Shown here in pieces: positions 31,081 through 43,740 of a stretch of 64,000 bases of DNA (its first letter is position 1; each line of letters opens with the position of its first letter). Source of the DNA: Solea solea (Eukaryota; Chordata; Actinopteri; Pleuronectiformes; Soleidae); contig NC_081151.1 of the NCBI RefSeq assembly GCF_958295425.1, positions 15,906,606 through 15,970,605 on the forward strand. Direction: 5' to 3'. A program made the translations under genes and the position numbers. The notes below the pieces were generated by a model. The model saw only the letters and a program-made list of their open reading frames with translations, did not search any database and was not told where the DNA came from.

Positions 31081-34000
31081 ATAAAAAGTGACTTAAAGCT
31101 TCAGCTGGTTCTTTATTGCGCTCATTGTCTGCACTGACCAGTCATTTCCCCTCAGTCCCTCTCATACTAGCTTTTAATTGTTGACACTTACATTTACCTC
31201 TACCTTGGTTTTGTATTGTTTCTTGGCCTTTTTACTCTCCAACACATTAGTAAGCTGTGGTTTGTTTGCACACACATTTATATGCCAAACAGTGTCCTTA
31301 AAAAAAATGAAATATGAGCATGTACAGGGTCAGTGAGACCATCAGTATCTGAGACAGAATCCTTATCCGTCAGTCCAACTATCGCTGCAATTCACAAAAA
31401 ACACCTTCAATCCAGACTTCAATTTATCAAACTTTTTCACCTTCTTCTCCAGCGTCCATCTAAATTCAGGAGTGAGGTCGCTTTTTTAAAAGCGTCTGCT
31501 AAATGCTTAAATGTAAATGTAAATGTCAAAGGAAGCAAGGGAAGGTTCAAAGGAGAGGCTTCATGGAATTCTGTGCAGGGAAGTTCACTTTACAATTAGT
31601 AAAGTAAACGTTGACTAAAAGTGTTGGAGTCTTTGTACAACTTTGAAAAGAATGATTAAGTCTATTTAAATAGCACCTTTCAAAGCTACATTTAAATATA
31701 TATATAGTTTGGTTAATCCACAAGTTTTTCACTAAATTTACTCAAATCACTATTTTAACATGTTACCATCCTGGATTTAGGCTGGATTACTCTTTAGGCT
31801 TATCATGTTCCTATATTATTATTACTATTTTTATTTAGAAATAATTTGAGACAACCTGTTGTGAAAATAGAATGACATATTTTCTTTTATCTTTATTGTG
31901 TTTGTGTATTCCTGGTGGTATGAGAAGAGAGGCAGATTATATAACTTTAATCTTCTTTTTGGCTGCTTTTTATTCATGTTTTCGGATTCTTTTTTGTTTG
32001 CTCGTATTTGCTTTGTTTCATGAATAAAAAAAAAAGTAATAATGACCAGCTATACACCTCTACGAAACAGCTGTACTGGATTACGTTATTTGTCTGGTGT
32101 GTGTAACAAGCATTACAGCCTCATGTGGACAGAATTAACTAGAGTGAATTATTGAATTGAACTGTATTTCTCCCTCAGGGGGGAAACACACATTCACAAC
32201 AGCTCAGTTAAAAAAAAAAAAAAATAAAAATAAAAAAAAAAAAAAAAATAAAATAAAATAAAATAAAATAAAAATAAAAATAAAATACAATACAATAGTA
32301 AGAAAATTACAAAAAATAAAAGTAAAAAAGATAAACAAAATGCAAACGTAATAAAAGTGGTCTCATTGTGCGCGTGGTGGCAGCAGGATTCGACCATTTA
32401 AAGGAAAAAGCGTGAAACACGCCAGAAAAAAGGAGAAAAAAGGAGAAAAAGTAAGAAAGAAGGGAGAGCCATGTTGTCTGAGGTCTTTATAAAACCTCCT
32501 CCAAGGCCCCTCAGGTTCCCAAACCACCAACGAAATCTAATCTCTCTCAGAAAATGTCATCAAATCCAACCTTTATTTTTTGCCTTTAAAGACCCATATC
32601 TTACCTCATGTTATTCTGACGAATCTCATTAAATTTGACCACTTTACTATTTTAATATTCTACTTTTTAACAATTCATTAGGTCAACCCCGGTTGTTAAA
32701 GCTGACGTCATAAAAGTGTAAGTGACATTATCTTCACTTTCACTAGAGAGAGGTTGCATTGGACTTCCACGCAGTGACCACAAGGGGGCAGCATATCATA
32801 AAAGATGTGCGACAGGTTCACCGGTCCCATTTTTATGACTCTGACCTTGACAGGTTGATAGATTCGAGCTTGTAAACAAAGCAGTCGTAAAGGAGACTGG
32901 CTTTGAGATCATTAAGAAGACGGAGACAGAGTTTGAAGCATGTGAGAGACTCACAGCTGCTGCAAAGGAAAACACTGGCACGGCTGTCGTCAGTCCAACA
33001 GGCTTGACAACTTTCTTAACCTAGGTTTGTTTTTGTGTTTTTTTTATTTTTACTCACCTTCCTTTGTTGCTTTTGTAACCATTCAGTCCACGGAACATGC
33101 TCCGCTGTGGATTAGTGGTCTTCAAAGCTATGTGAGGAATGTAACTTAATGCTGATAAACGTTTGGCCTTTCACAGGGGCCAAGGTTTCATCATCGGGGG
33201 GGAGGTCGCGTGTGGGGGAAAGACGTGGCAGAAGCTGGACAAAAGACAATAAATATAGATAGAAATGCATTGTGATGTTGGCCACAGCTCAACACCAGAC
33301 AAGTTTGTCAAGCAGATATCAATAAAAAGTCCTTTTATGAGCTTTTGGTGGGACATTAAAGCTCCAGTGTGTAACTTTGGGTGCCAACACACTCAACAGT
33401 ACGTTTACATGCAAAGTTAAAGCTGTGGTCCCACTAAGACAGGCTGGGTAAGACCTGGGAGGACATGCACAGAACTCATTATTAAACATATACTAAGCAG
33501 GAGTAATTGGACTATGAATCGCATTATCCACGTAGGTTAGTCCGACTAAGACTAGCTCGATTTTAGATGGACTAACATGTTTACGTGACATTAAGAAAAG
33601 CAAATGATCTGTTTACATCAGAAGTGTAAAGGAGGTCAGAGCTGGGAGTGAGAAGTTTTGGGTTAGCCATGGTTAGCAATATCGGTAACAATCTATTATA
33701 ATATAATATAATAACATTATATAATCTATATGGTATTTTAGCGCACAGAAACAACGTAGCAACATGTGCAGGGATAAAGAAATTGAAAAGTACGACGTGT
33801 ACGACTGATTTAATGTGAAACAAACAAGAAATACATGCAATTAACAGTAAATGTAGCAGAATGTTTTAATATTAACACAAGTTACAGCCATCATGGAATC
33901 CTGTGTCGAGGTTTGTCTGGAGTTCCGACGACCAATGGAACATACCATTAAACCACGCCTCAGGTGAGTCTGCAGAGCTTCCTGAATGGACAACTATTCC

Positions 34001-34560
34001 AACTGTTCTCTTGACACATCGGTTTCAGTGTCTCACTCATGTTTCAGAGAGCCACGGTTAAGTGTGCTGCTGTCTCTTTAAGAGGTTTTTTTTCTTCTTC
34101 TTCTTTATCTCCAAATCACCTTTTAAATAATGTGGCGAGGTCATCCAGTGGCATAGCTTATTTGCTTACCATGAAGAGTCGACCAGGTGACTGATAGACA
34201 CAGGAAACAGTGGACACATTGAAAGTGCTTTAACTCACGGAAAACATCTCACTATATGATATAACCTGATACAATATTTCAGTCTAAATTACAGGATGTA
34301 AAGTTTTGTAGATTATTATATATTATAATATGTATTATAATATATATATTGTGTATTATTATGTACAAGGAAAGCGAGATGGCTGCAAACAGGTTGGAAT
34401 ATGACTCACTGAAAACACAACTTTCCACGACACAGTTCTGGCATGACTCAGCTTGGCTCAACCCCACTTTTTACTTTTCCATTAGGGACAGTACCTGGTC
34501 CTTTTTTTTGAAGTCTCAATATACAAACTTTCGGCACAGCTGCAGTATCTTCATGGTCCA
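31081..34560. other. Intergenic stretch
   Basis: No coding exon is recognised. It contains (A)n/(TAAAA)n at 32211-32290 and TA-rich runs near 33685-33725 and 34310-34350. A possible diverged copy of the 'CCAGTGTGTAACTTTG' MITE family lies near 33360-34060, and a half-MITE-like arm near 34440-34515 (GGCATGACTCAGCTTGGCTC, then CTTTTCCATTAG). The galnt16 transcript ends before it, and a candidate promoter begins at its right edge. Confidence 0.5.
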
Positions 34561-34690
34561 CTGGTGGGCCGCGGCCTACACATTGGGCAATACTTGTCTG
34601 CTCAACATCGCTCTGCACGCGCGGGCCAATGAGGTGGCGCGGAGGCGGTGCGTTGCTAAGGAGGAAGTTTGGTTGAGTGTGTGAGTAGCA
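34560..34690 (+). promoter_or_regulatory. Candidate CpG-rich promoter
   Basis: A local rise in G+C and CpG (GGGCCGCGGCC, GCACGCGCGGGCC, GTGGCGCGGAGGCGGTGCG) in an AT-rich setting, with CCAAT at 34626-34630 and GTTGCTAAGG at about 34653. No TATA box is seen. This is the usual look of a vertebrate housekeeping promoter. The start site is not determined. Confidence 0.5.
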
Positions 34691-34831
34691 GCCATTCAGC
34701 AGCGGTGGCTGAAGCGATTGGACTGTATACGTCTCTGTCTGCTCTTTCTGTGGAATTTGAATTATTTTGGCCCGGCACGGTTCGTGAGGACGGAGGTGAC
34801 GGCATCAGTGGGGTCGCAGCGGTGGTCACAG
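34680..34831 (+). other. Candidate noncoding first exon of an unnamed gene
   Basis: GC-rich sequence running to CACAG|GTAGGT, a strong donor at 34832-34833. No ATG with a convincing frame is present, so it would be 5' untranslated. The sequence after the donor keeps CpG for about 300 bp (to about 35130), as expected for a CpG island. The gene body must lie beyond 64000. I cannot name the gene. Confidence 0.4.
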
Positions 34832-35476
34832 GTAGGTGGAGTGAGTGTGAGAGCGTTGTTTCTTTAATTAACCTGCCCGGAGGTGCTTGTTAGCTCGCTA
34901 AGCTAAACAGCACTAGCACGTATGTGTGTGTTTTTCTGATGCGGCACACGCAGCTACGCTAGCTCCATGGTCGCTAGCTCCGCGTATGCCCAGTTGTACG
35001 GCATTTAGCTCGCTTGCTAACCCGACTCGATAGCAGGGTGAGCCGCACATGAGCTGTGAACCTGTCCACCTCCAGTTAACGGACGTTGGGGAAGCTCTGC
35101 TGCTTCAACCCCGCGGACCGAGTTAGCTAGCTAACGTCAGAGATGAAGCTACGAGAGTTAACTTTAAAGTACTAAACCTGACTATAAATCTAACTTGAAT
35201 TATTTGTATGGGATGGTGAATGTACTCTTATCATTTTCACACAATCATAAATTGTGCATGTGTCATGTCGTTATAATAAATAAAGGCTAGTGTGATGAGG
35301 CAGTGTTTATTTGCAGTGAAGTTTATTGACTTGGCAAATTGATTTAAATGAGTCCAAACTATATTAACATCTCACTATATGATAATATCGCAGTAATTAG
35401 TCCACGTTATTACTTACTTATTGTAATAGTATTCATGACAGGGTTGTTTTAATATATTAAAAAAATGTTTGGGCAT
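34832..35476. other. Start of the presumed long first intron
   Basis: CpG-island tail to about 35130 with repeated GCTAGC-like words, then AT-rich sequence. No exon is seen. Confidence 0.45.
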
Positions 35477-35817
35477 TCGGGCTGCAAGTAATGATTATTT
35501 TCATAATTGATTTATCTGTCGATTATTTTCCAGATTAATCGATTTGGTCCATAAAATGTCATAAAATGTTGTAAAATATTGATCAGTGTTTGTCAAACCT
35601 GGACATGACGATGTCTTGTTTTGTCCACTAACCAAAATGATTCAGTTTTTATGATTTCTTAGTTATATGGAGCAAAGAAACCAGACAATATTCATATTTA
35701 AGAAGCTGAAATTTCTCAGAAACTGGTTTTAATTCTTCAGAAAATGCCCAAACTGAATAATCGATTATCAAAATAGTTGAAGATCAATTTATTAATCGAG
35801 TAATTGTTTCAGCCCTA
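35477..35817 (+). mobile_element. TAGGGCTG-family element, best-preserved copy
   Basis: 341 bp from TCGGGCTGCAAG (TA>TC at the tip) to GTTTCAGCCCTA, with inverted ends and ATTAATCGA-type subterminal repeats. Flanks TTGGGCAT (35469-35476) and ATGGGCAT (35818-35825) match at 7 of 8, which places the family with hAT elements. It has no coding capacity. Confidence 0.8.
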
Positions 35818-35872
35818 ATGGGCATCTTGATGCCAATATGCCCACAATGCCAATGACTGAAGATACAACCAG

Positions 35873-36339
35873 TGGCCACTTTGTTAGGTACAGAAGACAC
35901 CTATTAAAATGTCTTTAACTGCGTTAACGTTGGATGTGTTGTGTGATTAGAGACGATCTTCTTAATACCTTGTTTGTAACAAGTGGTTGTTAAAGTCACT
36001 GTCGTCTTTCTATCATTTCAAACTACTCTGGTCATTCTCATCTGACCTCTTACATCAACAAGGCATTTTCACCCAGATAGCTGCTGTTTACTATTGCACC
36101 ATTCTTTATAACCCCCTAAAGGTGGTTATGTGTCAAAATCCCAGTATATTAGTATTGCCTGAAAATGGCACCAACAACAATGTCATGTTCAAAGTTGCTG
36201 AAATCCCCTTTCCTCCTCATTCTGATGTACAGGTTGATTGTCAGCAGGTCGTCTCAAGCATAGCTATGTTGCTGAATTAAATTGTCGCCATGTGATTAAC
36301 TGGTTAGATATTTGTGTTTACAAGCACCTAAGTGGCCAA
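35873..36339 (-). mobile_element. Tc1-like transposon remnant
   Basis: The left end GTGGCCACTTTGTTAGGTAC and right end CACCTAAGTGGCCA are inverted. On the minus strand from 36220 the frame MRRKGDFSNFEHDIVVGA matches the N-terminus of a fish Tc1-clade transposase. The homology continues, with frame breaks, to about 35990 (reverse complement of CAAACTACTCTGGTCATTCT and ACATCAACAAGGCATTTTC). The DDE catalytic part is deleted, so the copy is inactive. Confidence 0.78.
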
Positions 36340-38232
36340 TCATTTCCTAGTGGCTTCTTGTACTACTCGTATTCCAACGTGTAGGTCACTACTTTCTGGC
36401 AGTTTCTGCTTATTGCTTTTCATTAACCTGTCACCTTTTCTCATTTCTGGGCTAGAAAGAAACTTCTATTTGTGTCACATGTCAAATCTTTTTCTTAATT
36501 TTCCATCGCTTCTAACATATTAGATGTATTAGAAGCATAAAGGATGCTACATGAGATGATGGTCTCTAGTTTGTTACCCATATCCCCAATCTCTGCTCCA
36601 CTGTGCCTGAAACAGACCTACTGTGCTTGCTCAGAAGACTGCGACAGTATTGAGACACTTTTTGTTCTCGCAATATCATACAAATTACAAAACTGTTGCA
36701 TCCCTATCTGAAATCACAAACGGTTAAAACACACACAGCTGTTAAACGCATACATCCAGCACCCTGCCATAAGACAAGTAGATGTAAATTATGACTCATA
36801 AATATTTGTGAAATGTGATAATGTGCCCCAGATTCTCTCTCTATGGTAATGATATATAGAGTTTACTCCTTGGAACAACCGCAGAGAAAAAGATTTCCAT
36901 TTTGGTCTGTCAACCCTGACCAGATAAACATCAGTGATCAGATTACCTGACGAATATATCCACACAAGAGACTATGATTATACCCACAGCAGCTCACACA
37001 TTTGGCTGAAACATCTTGTTTATTGGACAGCATCCACGTTTGGATGTCTTCAATAACCACAGTCCTGTTTTTTAAACATTACTCTTGACCTGGGTTACTA
37101 CAAGCTGATAAAGGGCTTATTGTTTTTTGAGCATTATTGATGGAAAATACATCAGTTTTGTTTTAGAAGTCCAAGATAAAAGCTGTCAATTGTGTTTTCT
37201 AACACCAAAGTTACTTGTATTAGTAAAACATGACTGGCGCGACCAACATGTGGAGGATAAAGCAGTAGAAGATGGATGGATGAATGTTGATTTCACCTGT
37301 TTTATATGCCATTCAGTCCAAAACCCAAATATATACAGTTGTCTTCAAAACACATTAAAACAGCATCAAACCTGCAAATGTTTCACATCTGTGCTCGCAA
37401 AACCAGTGGAACAGTGAATAATGTGGATTCATGTTTTGTTGATCCACCTATTTCTATTTATGTTAATAGTGCAACACATTTTGTACCACTTTAAAATGGT
37501 GTATATCTTTTGTAAAGACAAAATCTCACACGCTCTTGAAGAGACGTGAGTGAATTATGAAGGGTTTCACCCACCATAACTCTTGCTTTAGTTTATCCTA
37601 CAGAATGAGGGAGGGACTGGCTATGTGCCATCAAACCCACTGTGCAAGTCTGTCAGCTGTTTGAGAGAGAGACAGCGGAGAATGAGAGAGTCTCTGTCCA
37701 AAGTATTGTGATTCAGAAACGAATGCTACTCCCAGCAGTCTCTCCAGTTCTTCAGAGAGAGCCCTTTTTGTCTTGGTCTTGATTTGTACATGTGAATGCT
37801 GAGTGATGATGCAACAACAGAGATAAACTCTCTGTGCAATGATGCTGCAATCAAACTGCTTCACTTTTGTCCCCTGATAGTAGCCAGATAGATAGTTACA
37901 CTTTTCACCACTTATGATGAAAGTGCAATGGAAGCTTCACTTTCAGTGCACGGGAGACTTGGTTTACTGGAGATGACAGGAATGGTAGATATGTGTGTCT
38001 GTGTCTCTTTTTGTATTTTTTTTGGCATCAACCAGTTTGCTTAAGGGCAGTTTCAGTCACTGGCCCCTGTCTTGCACTATGCCCTATACTGTTTATCTTT
38101 CATGGTAATCCTTACTTAGACTTACAGTCTAAATGTATGTAGGGGCTGTTGTATCATTATAAAGTATAACCTGTGTTGTTTGTCAACATCACAGCTCATT
38201 AAAGATGCATGCACAGAAATGATACTATGTAT
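36340..38232. other. Intron-like or intergenic DNA
   Basis: AT-rich, with no exon or repeat family recognised with confidence. Open frames at 37127-37417 and 37306-37494 have no recognisable motif. Confidence 0.5.
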
Positions 38233-38506
38233 TAGAGATGCACCGAAAATTGGGGGCATGCACCCTTGTTGTCTGATATGTTCGATGAGATCCTCCTAAA
38301 TATTTTCAGAGATTCTTAATTGATTTATTATTTGAAGCAATCTATACAATTGTAATGCCTTGACTTAAGTGAAGTAAGTACACACAGTTCCAGCCGTAAC
38401 AACAAAATTAAATTGGCATAGTAATTTCTTTTGGGGTTTCGTTTTTTGGCCAAGTGTTTCCTGAATTTCTGTTTCGGCCAACAATTTTCATTTCAGTGTA
38501 TTCCTA
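38233..38506. mobile_element. hAT MITE with exact 8-bp target duplication
   Basis: 274 bp. It starts TAGAGATGCACCGAAAATTG and ends CATTTCAGTGTATTCCTA, imperfect inverted ends. The flanks 38225-38232 and 38507-38514 are both CTATGTAT. Interior TTTCGGCCAACAATTTTC is subterminal. The 'GATGCACCGA' ends are typical of a hAT group common in fish. Confidence 0.85.
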
Positions 38507-41500
38507 CTATGTATGATTAGTGGGCAACTTCTATCTTACCCCAATAAAGGCCTTATCCATTCATAGGCATGGGATGATGTAAAAACTTCCTGAACAAAAT
38601 ATTGGGCTTCACAATACTGTTGCGATGACTGGTTCTTAAACGTAACCAGTCATAGCCTTCTATCTGCACCTACAGTGGTCAAAAACATTGCAGAAAGGTT
38701 ACATATATTTTTAGGGAATAATAAGGAATATCATAACACGTCATGCGGAAAAATGCAGCTCCCCATTAAAAAAAAATTAAAAAAATCACTTGGACTGTAT
38801 GCTGGAGAGTAAGACGGGATTGTCAAGCCACTCAAACAAAATATTTATCTATTTCCCCACTCTATAAAAAATTCCCTGCAATTAAGTTATTGTAAGTGCT
38901 TTTTATCACTGGGCAATAATATTGTATTATATATCTCATCACTATCCACAAAACCCTCCCAAAATAAACATGGCATAATTTAAAGACATTTCTCCATACA
39001 GAGGAAACATTACAAAACGTGTCTAAACGCTGTAGTACAAATGCCAGAAGAATACGAAATTAGTGCCTTCACCTGGGTGTCATTAGCTGGAGCCAATATA
39101 AAAACCTGTCTATTGCGGACTCATTTGACCCTGGAGTAAGTGCTAATTGTAGCCATTCCCATTGCCAATATAGCCAGATGTTGGTGTTTTGTTTTTCAGT
39201 TCTCCAATGGAAAATCTGGCTTTATTCAGTTTAATTTGTGTGGTATGATGAGAATAGGGATGTGTAAACTCAGACGCAATGAAAGAATGAGAGTTTTATC
39301 AAATATAGACACGTCAGTCATTTATTGTTTCAGAAACTCCCAAAACACAATAAAGGAACAAAGTTGCTTATTGTCAGTAGATTTTACAACAACCCCCTTG
39401 TGTAATTATAATTGGAGAGTGTGCCTCAAAATGAACAATGTGCAAAGAAATGCAGTAAATAACAGATAAGAGCAGAGAAAATTACCTGTAAAATGGATGC
39501 CACCCAAAGGGTCAGAGTACAAATGTAACATTAATATTCAGGTCCATGTGGCCAGTGGTCAGTACAGCTGCATCATCGCAAAGAGGGACATGTTCACTGT
39601 GTTGTGTTGTGTTGGAACCACACACACTGAGTTCCATGCTCTGAGCCGACTGGGACTGGATCCAGCAGTGACACTCTGAGAAGATTGAACTGGAGCCGAA
39701 GGTTTACAATCGGGATCTCAAATGTGCAGCTGACCCTGTTTCAACATGTAGCCCAAAATAGGTTTCGCGGTATCGCATTTGGTTTGAACTCACGACTGTG
39801 ATGTGTTTGTTTGTAAGCAGTGTGTAGCACAGAGGAACACTGTTGTTAGTTTGCTGTGTGTAACAGCAGTTGGTATCCATAATGTTGCGTCACTGCCTTC
39901 GAACAGTGTCAACAAAATCTGCCATATGCACAAGACACGAAGAGGATTGAAATGCTGTATTTTTATTTATTAATTTTTTTAATTAAAACAGCATTTTTTA
40001 AAAGAAATACCAGGATATAAATCATTTAAAAAAATCAACATGACAGATGGATGATGTGCACATTTGATTTGGCAGAGATTTTCATACTGGATGTCCTTCC
40101 TGATTCACCCTCCCATGTATCTGTGCTTGGACCAGCACAAGGAGTACACTGGATGTGGCCCCCTTTGTCTGAAGTCAATTAATAGTGTCCAATTACCAAT
40201 GAGCAATGGTGATTGCAATTGTGAGCAAACCGGCAACTTCTTTGGTAATAACTAGGTAATGAGTTTCTTTAGATTAATTGTAAATAAATCAAAATCTACA
40301 ACAGTTTCAGGGCTTATCCACATGGAAATAGGACTTTCCCTCAACAATCCTTTTTGTCTTTTTAAATTGTTTCAAGAAATGTCTTCATCCACATGCAAAA
40401 CAACTCCAAATGCTGTAGCACGTATGCTGAGTTTGCACACAGCATTATGTTATATACATTACAATATAAGTAGGAACATGGCCATGGAATTAGACAAATG
40501 ATTTAATGTAGGTTGAAGTGCTCTGACTGCTTTTAACCCCAGTTTCTGCAGTGTCTGTTAATAAATACACCACCACCTGACCCATAAAACACATTACATG
40601 CATTTTCTGCACACTGTCATCAAACATAGGCCACATGAAATGACACCTAAATAGAAGAAGCTGCCACTTTCTTTGCCCATGTCAAATTACAGTCATTATA
40701 CTGTGTTGTTTTTTTTTCAATTTGTCACAAACGCATAGGAGTAACAATGACTTTGCATTTGTCCCACACTTGATTTACCTGTGCGAACAACGTTATTGTC
40801 AAACTTTAATTTAACTCTTGCATTGGTGCCTCTATTGTTTTTGAAGAAAAGTTACATTACAATTGTGGATTCACTTTCCTGGTATTTAGCCATGTCAGCT
40901 CTCTTTATAACATGAGAAATAACTGTGTAAGCATGGACGTTGGATAGTATTTTACTGTTTTGAACATGGTTCCCCAGCATGTCCCCTTTTGGGACATTGT
41001 CTTCATCTCTTAATTAGGTCCAAGAGGTATTGAGCTCCTCTTTTTCCCTGACTATTAAAACTGTGGAGTAGAGTCAGGAGAGCAGGAGGGGTGCGTCATT
41101 GTATGCAGGGAGTTGCCTTTCAGGTCTGCCTCTGTGTCGCTCCTGCTCGGGTCTGCTACGGGGCTCAGGGACTCCCTTTGTCTCACCAGGCTCCTACGTA
41201 GAGTGATACTTAAGCCTCCCGTGCTGGAAAATCTCATGCTTTATTCAGGCCTCTGATCTCTGCTTTAATTACGAGTGACCCAGGACAGAGAGACCAGAGA
41301 TGTGTCTCAATGGATCGGAACTTTGTACCTTCTATTAGTCAGTGCTGAATGTGAAAGACCAAATTGCCTCACGTGTGTTTTTCACGAGGGATGAGATGAT
41401 GCGGTACTTGTTATCGCATATCGGAAAATGTAAAATCTTGGCTTGAAATGGCTAGGTAGTTTTAGTAGTCTCCCACCTCTTGTTTCCTTAAGTCCGTATT

Positions 41501-43345
41501 CCTATCTCTTAGTGTCTTCTCTGGTCTACTAATACTTGTAATTGTTCAAAATCTTTACCTTTTGTCACATTCTACGACCAAATGTTAACTGTTAAAAAAT
41601 AGGCATAACGCTATTTTTCTTAATGTGTTTTGTTGTGGTGCTTGCAGTGAGTTTTATTAATGTATTGTGATATTTGCAGTGTGTTTTTCTTAATGTGTTA
41701 TTGGGTTTGTAGCGTGTTTTTCTTAATTGTTGTGTTGCGCCCTGACCCCTCAGGGCCACCGTACAATAGACTTAAAATCATGTTCCTACATCAGACAAAA
41801 TATATTTAGAGGGTAATTGTGATGGAGCCGCTCCCTCAGCCCGGTCACTGACTACAGGCACACGTCATTTTTAAATGTAGTGATGATAATGAACATATTT
41901 GCATAAACGAAGCCTATTTCTTTGCCCCAGTGTCGATAAGAGAATAAACACTAATATCCCTTTAAGTTGAATTTAGAACGGATAAAATATATGTGAATAA
42001 TTTGCAATGAAATGTGAGTGAACTGTTTTATATATTTTAATTGAGTGACAGCCCTAATTATAACCAAAAACTTTTTGGTAGTAGCTTGATAAAACCCCAG
42101 TTTTAAAACCCCATGTCACTCCTCATTTCTGCTGTGTGCACCAGTTGTCACATCTCACTGTCACAGTACGTGTGACAGTAACGCCACTCCCTCGCCTATA
42201 TGGCTGCACACTTTCCATTTCCTTGACGACAGCGACAGACAGTCTGCATGCTGCTGTGTCCAGTGTAGTTCTGACTCATCTGTAGTATAGACCAGCCTTA
42301 CTTGGCCCCACCTACCATCATCACAGTAGACGCATATCAACGTTGCCTTGGCACCGGTTCCCTGGTAACCACTACAGCACATCCAGAGTGACGCAGCGAT
42401 AAAAATGTGGCCCCACAAAATGAAATTCTTTCCTATGTCAGGAAAGACCCAGAATGCAGAATTACATTTCAATCTCAGCCTCAGACGTCACCTCAGACAT
42501 GATCCTTTTTTGTGCTCTTTCATTAAAGTACAGCAAAATCTTGACATTTGACTTTTGCAAACACAGAGCTCCTATTTAATATTCAAGCATTGAGTATTAA
42601 CGCTGACTTTAAATTAAAGCTAATGCTCAGTTTTTAGAGATTTCCTTGTTATTTGAATATCAATATTCACAATAAAAACATCTTAACTGATTTAATAGGA
42701 TAGTTGGCAAGTCATTTAATAACCAATTAATTGTTTTAGGCCATAATTATATAATGTACAGTTAGAAAGTGTTTGTCTTTAGCTAAAATGGCTTCGAACA
42801 AACGAACACTCTTTCTTCGGTGTTACATCTTTCATGTCTGCACATTTCACTGCTTTCCGATCAGACTCATTTGCTGACTCATGGTATTCAGGGAAGCTCC
42901 TTGAAGCTCATATGGGTTTATTTGGACCTGTTCTGACTGTTGTGTAACGGCCGTGTGCCTGATCCAAAGTCCACTGGCTACTGTAACTACTCCGGTTAGA
43001 TAACTCCATGGAACGATTCCGCGCAGAAATTCAGGTCCAGGATTGATGGTGTATTTTAGTTATACTGTTATTGCTGCAGTGATTAAACTGTTGTTGTTGA
43101 AGCAGTCTTGCAGGTGAAATGAAGTTGTGTGACTGAATTGTTGACAGTGGAGGGAGGATCAGCATGGCAGCCAACCCTGTAGCCTGGCCTAATCGATGTT
43201 GAACGTTCCACTGCACAAGAAAGATGTCAATTATTAATGAGATAAATATCATGTTCTGCTTCAGGTAGAGAGCATACGTTTTTGTTTATAAGTCATTGTT
43301 GCCAGTTTGTATTTGTATCAGACACCAGACTGATGGTTTAAAAAG
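38507..43345. other. Intron-like DNA
   Basis: No exon is recognised. The frame at 39497-39679 has ordinary composition but no family resemblance and no splice sites that fit. CpG is low throughout. Confidence 0.5.
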
Positions 43346-43740
43346 CTATTATTATTAATTAATTAATTAATTAATTAATTAATTAATTAATTAATTAATT
43401 AATTAATTATTATTATTATTTTCATTATTGATTTGATTTGTAGATAATTTTCTTAAGATACGATAATGCTTTATTAGTCCTACAATGGGGTCATGTACGG
43501 TGTCACAGCAAAGGTAAGGGCGCGATAATAAATAATACAAATGCACTTTCTTGATTAATCAAGTACTTATTTGGTCCACAAAGCATTTCAGAACATTTCC
43601 CAAACCTCAGAAACGCCTTCTTTTATCCAAACCCTAATACGAGTCTGTTTTTAATTATTTCTTTGTTATATGGAGCAAATAAACCAAGCTGTTGTTTTAC
43701 TTATTGCATAACAACTGTTTGAATCAAGCCAAATATTTAG
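43346..43740 (+). repeat. (TTAA)n microsatellite inside a TAGGGCTG-family copy
   Basis: (TTAA)n spans about 43354-43410. From about 43420 on, family words follow (GATTAATCAAGTACTTATTT, TTTGGTCCACAAAGCATTTC, TTATATGGAGCAAATAAACC). A separate retroposon-like insert with TTTATTAGTCCTACAATGGG lies at about 43455-43530. Confidence 0.6.

Noticed and set aside
39497..39679. 60-codon frame MPPKGSEYKC...
   Set aside because: Ordinary-looking but short, without acceptor or donor that fits, and with no protein family that I can name.
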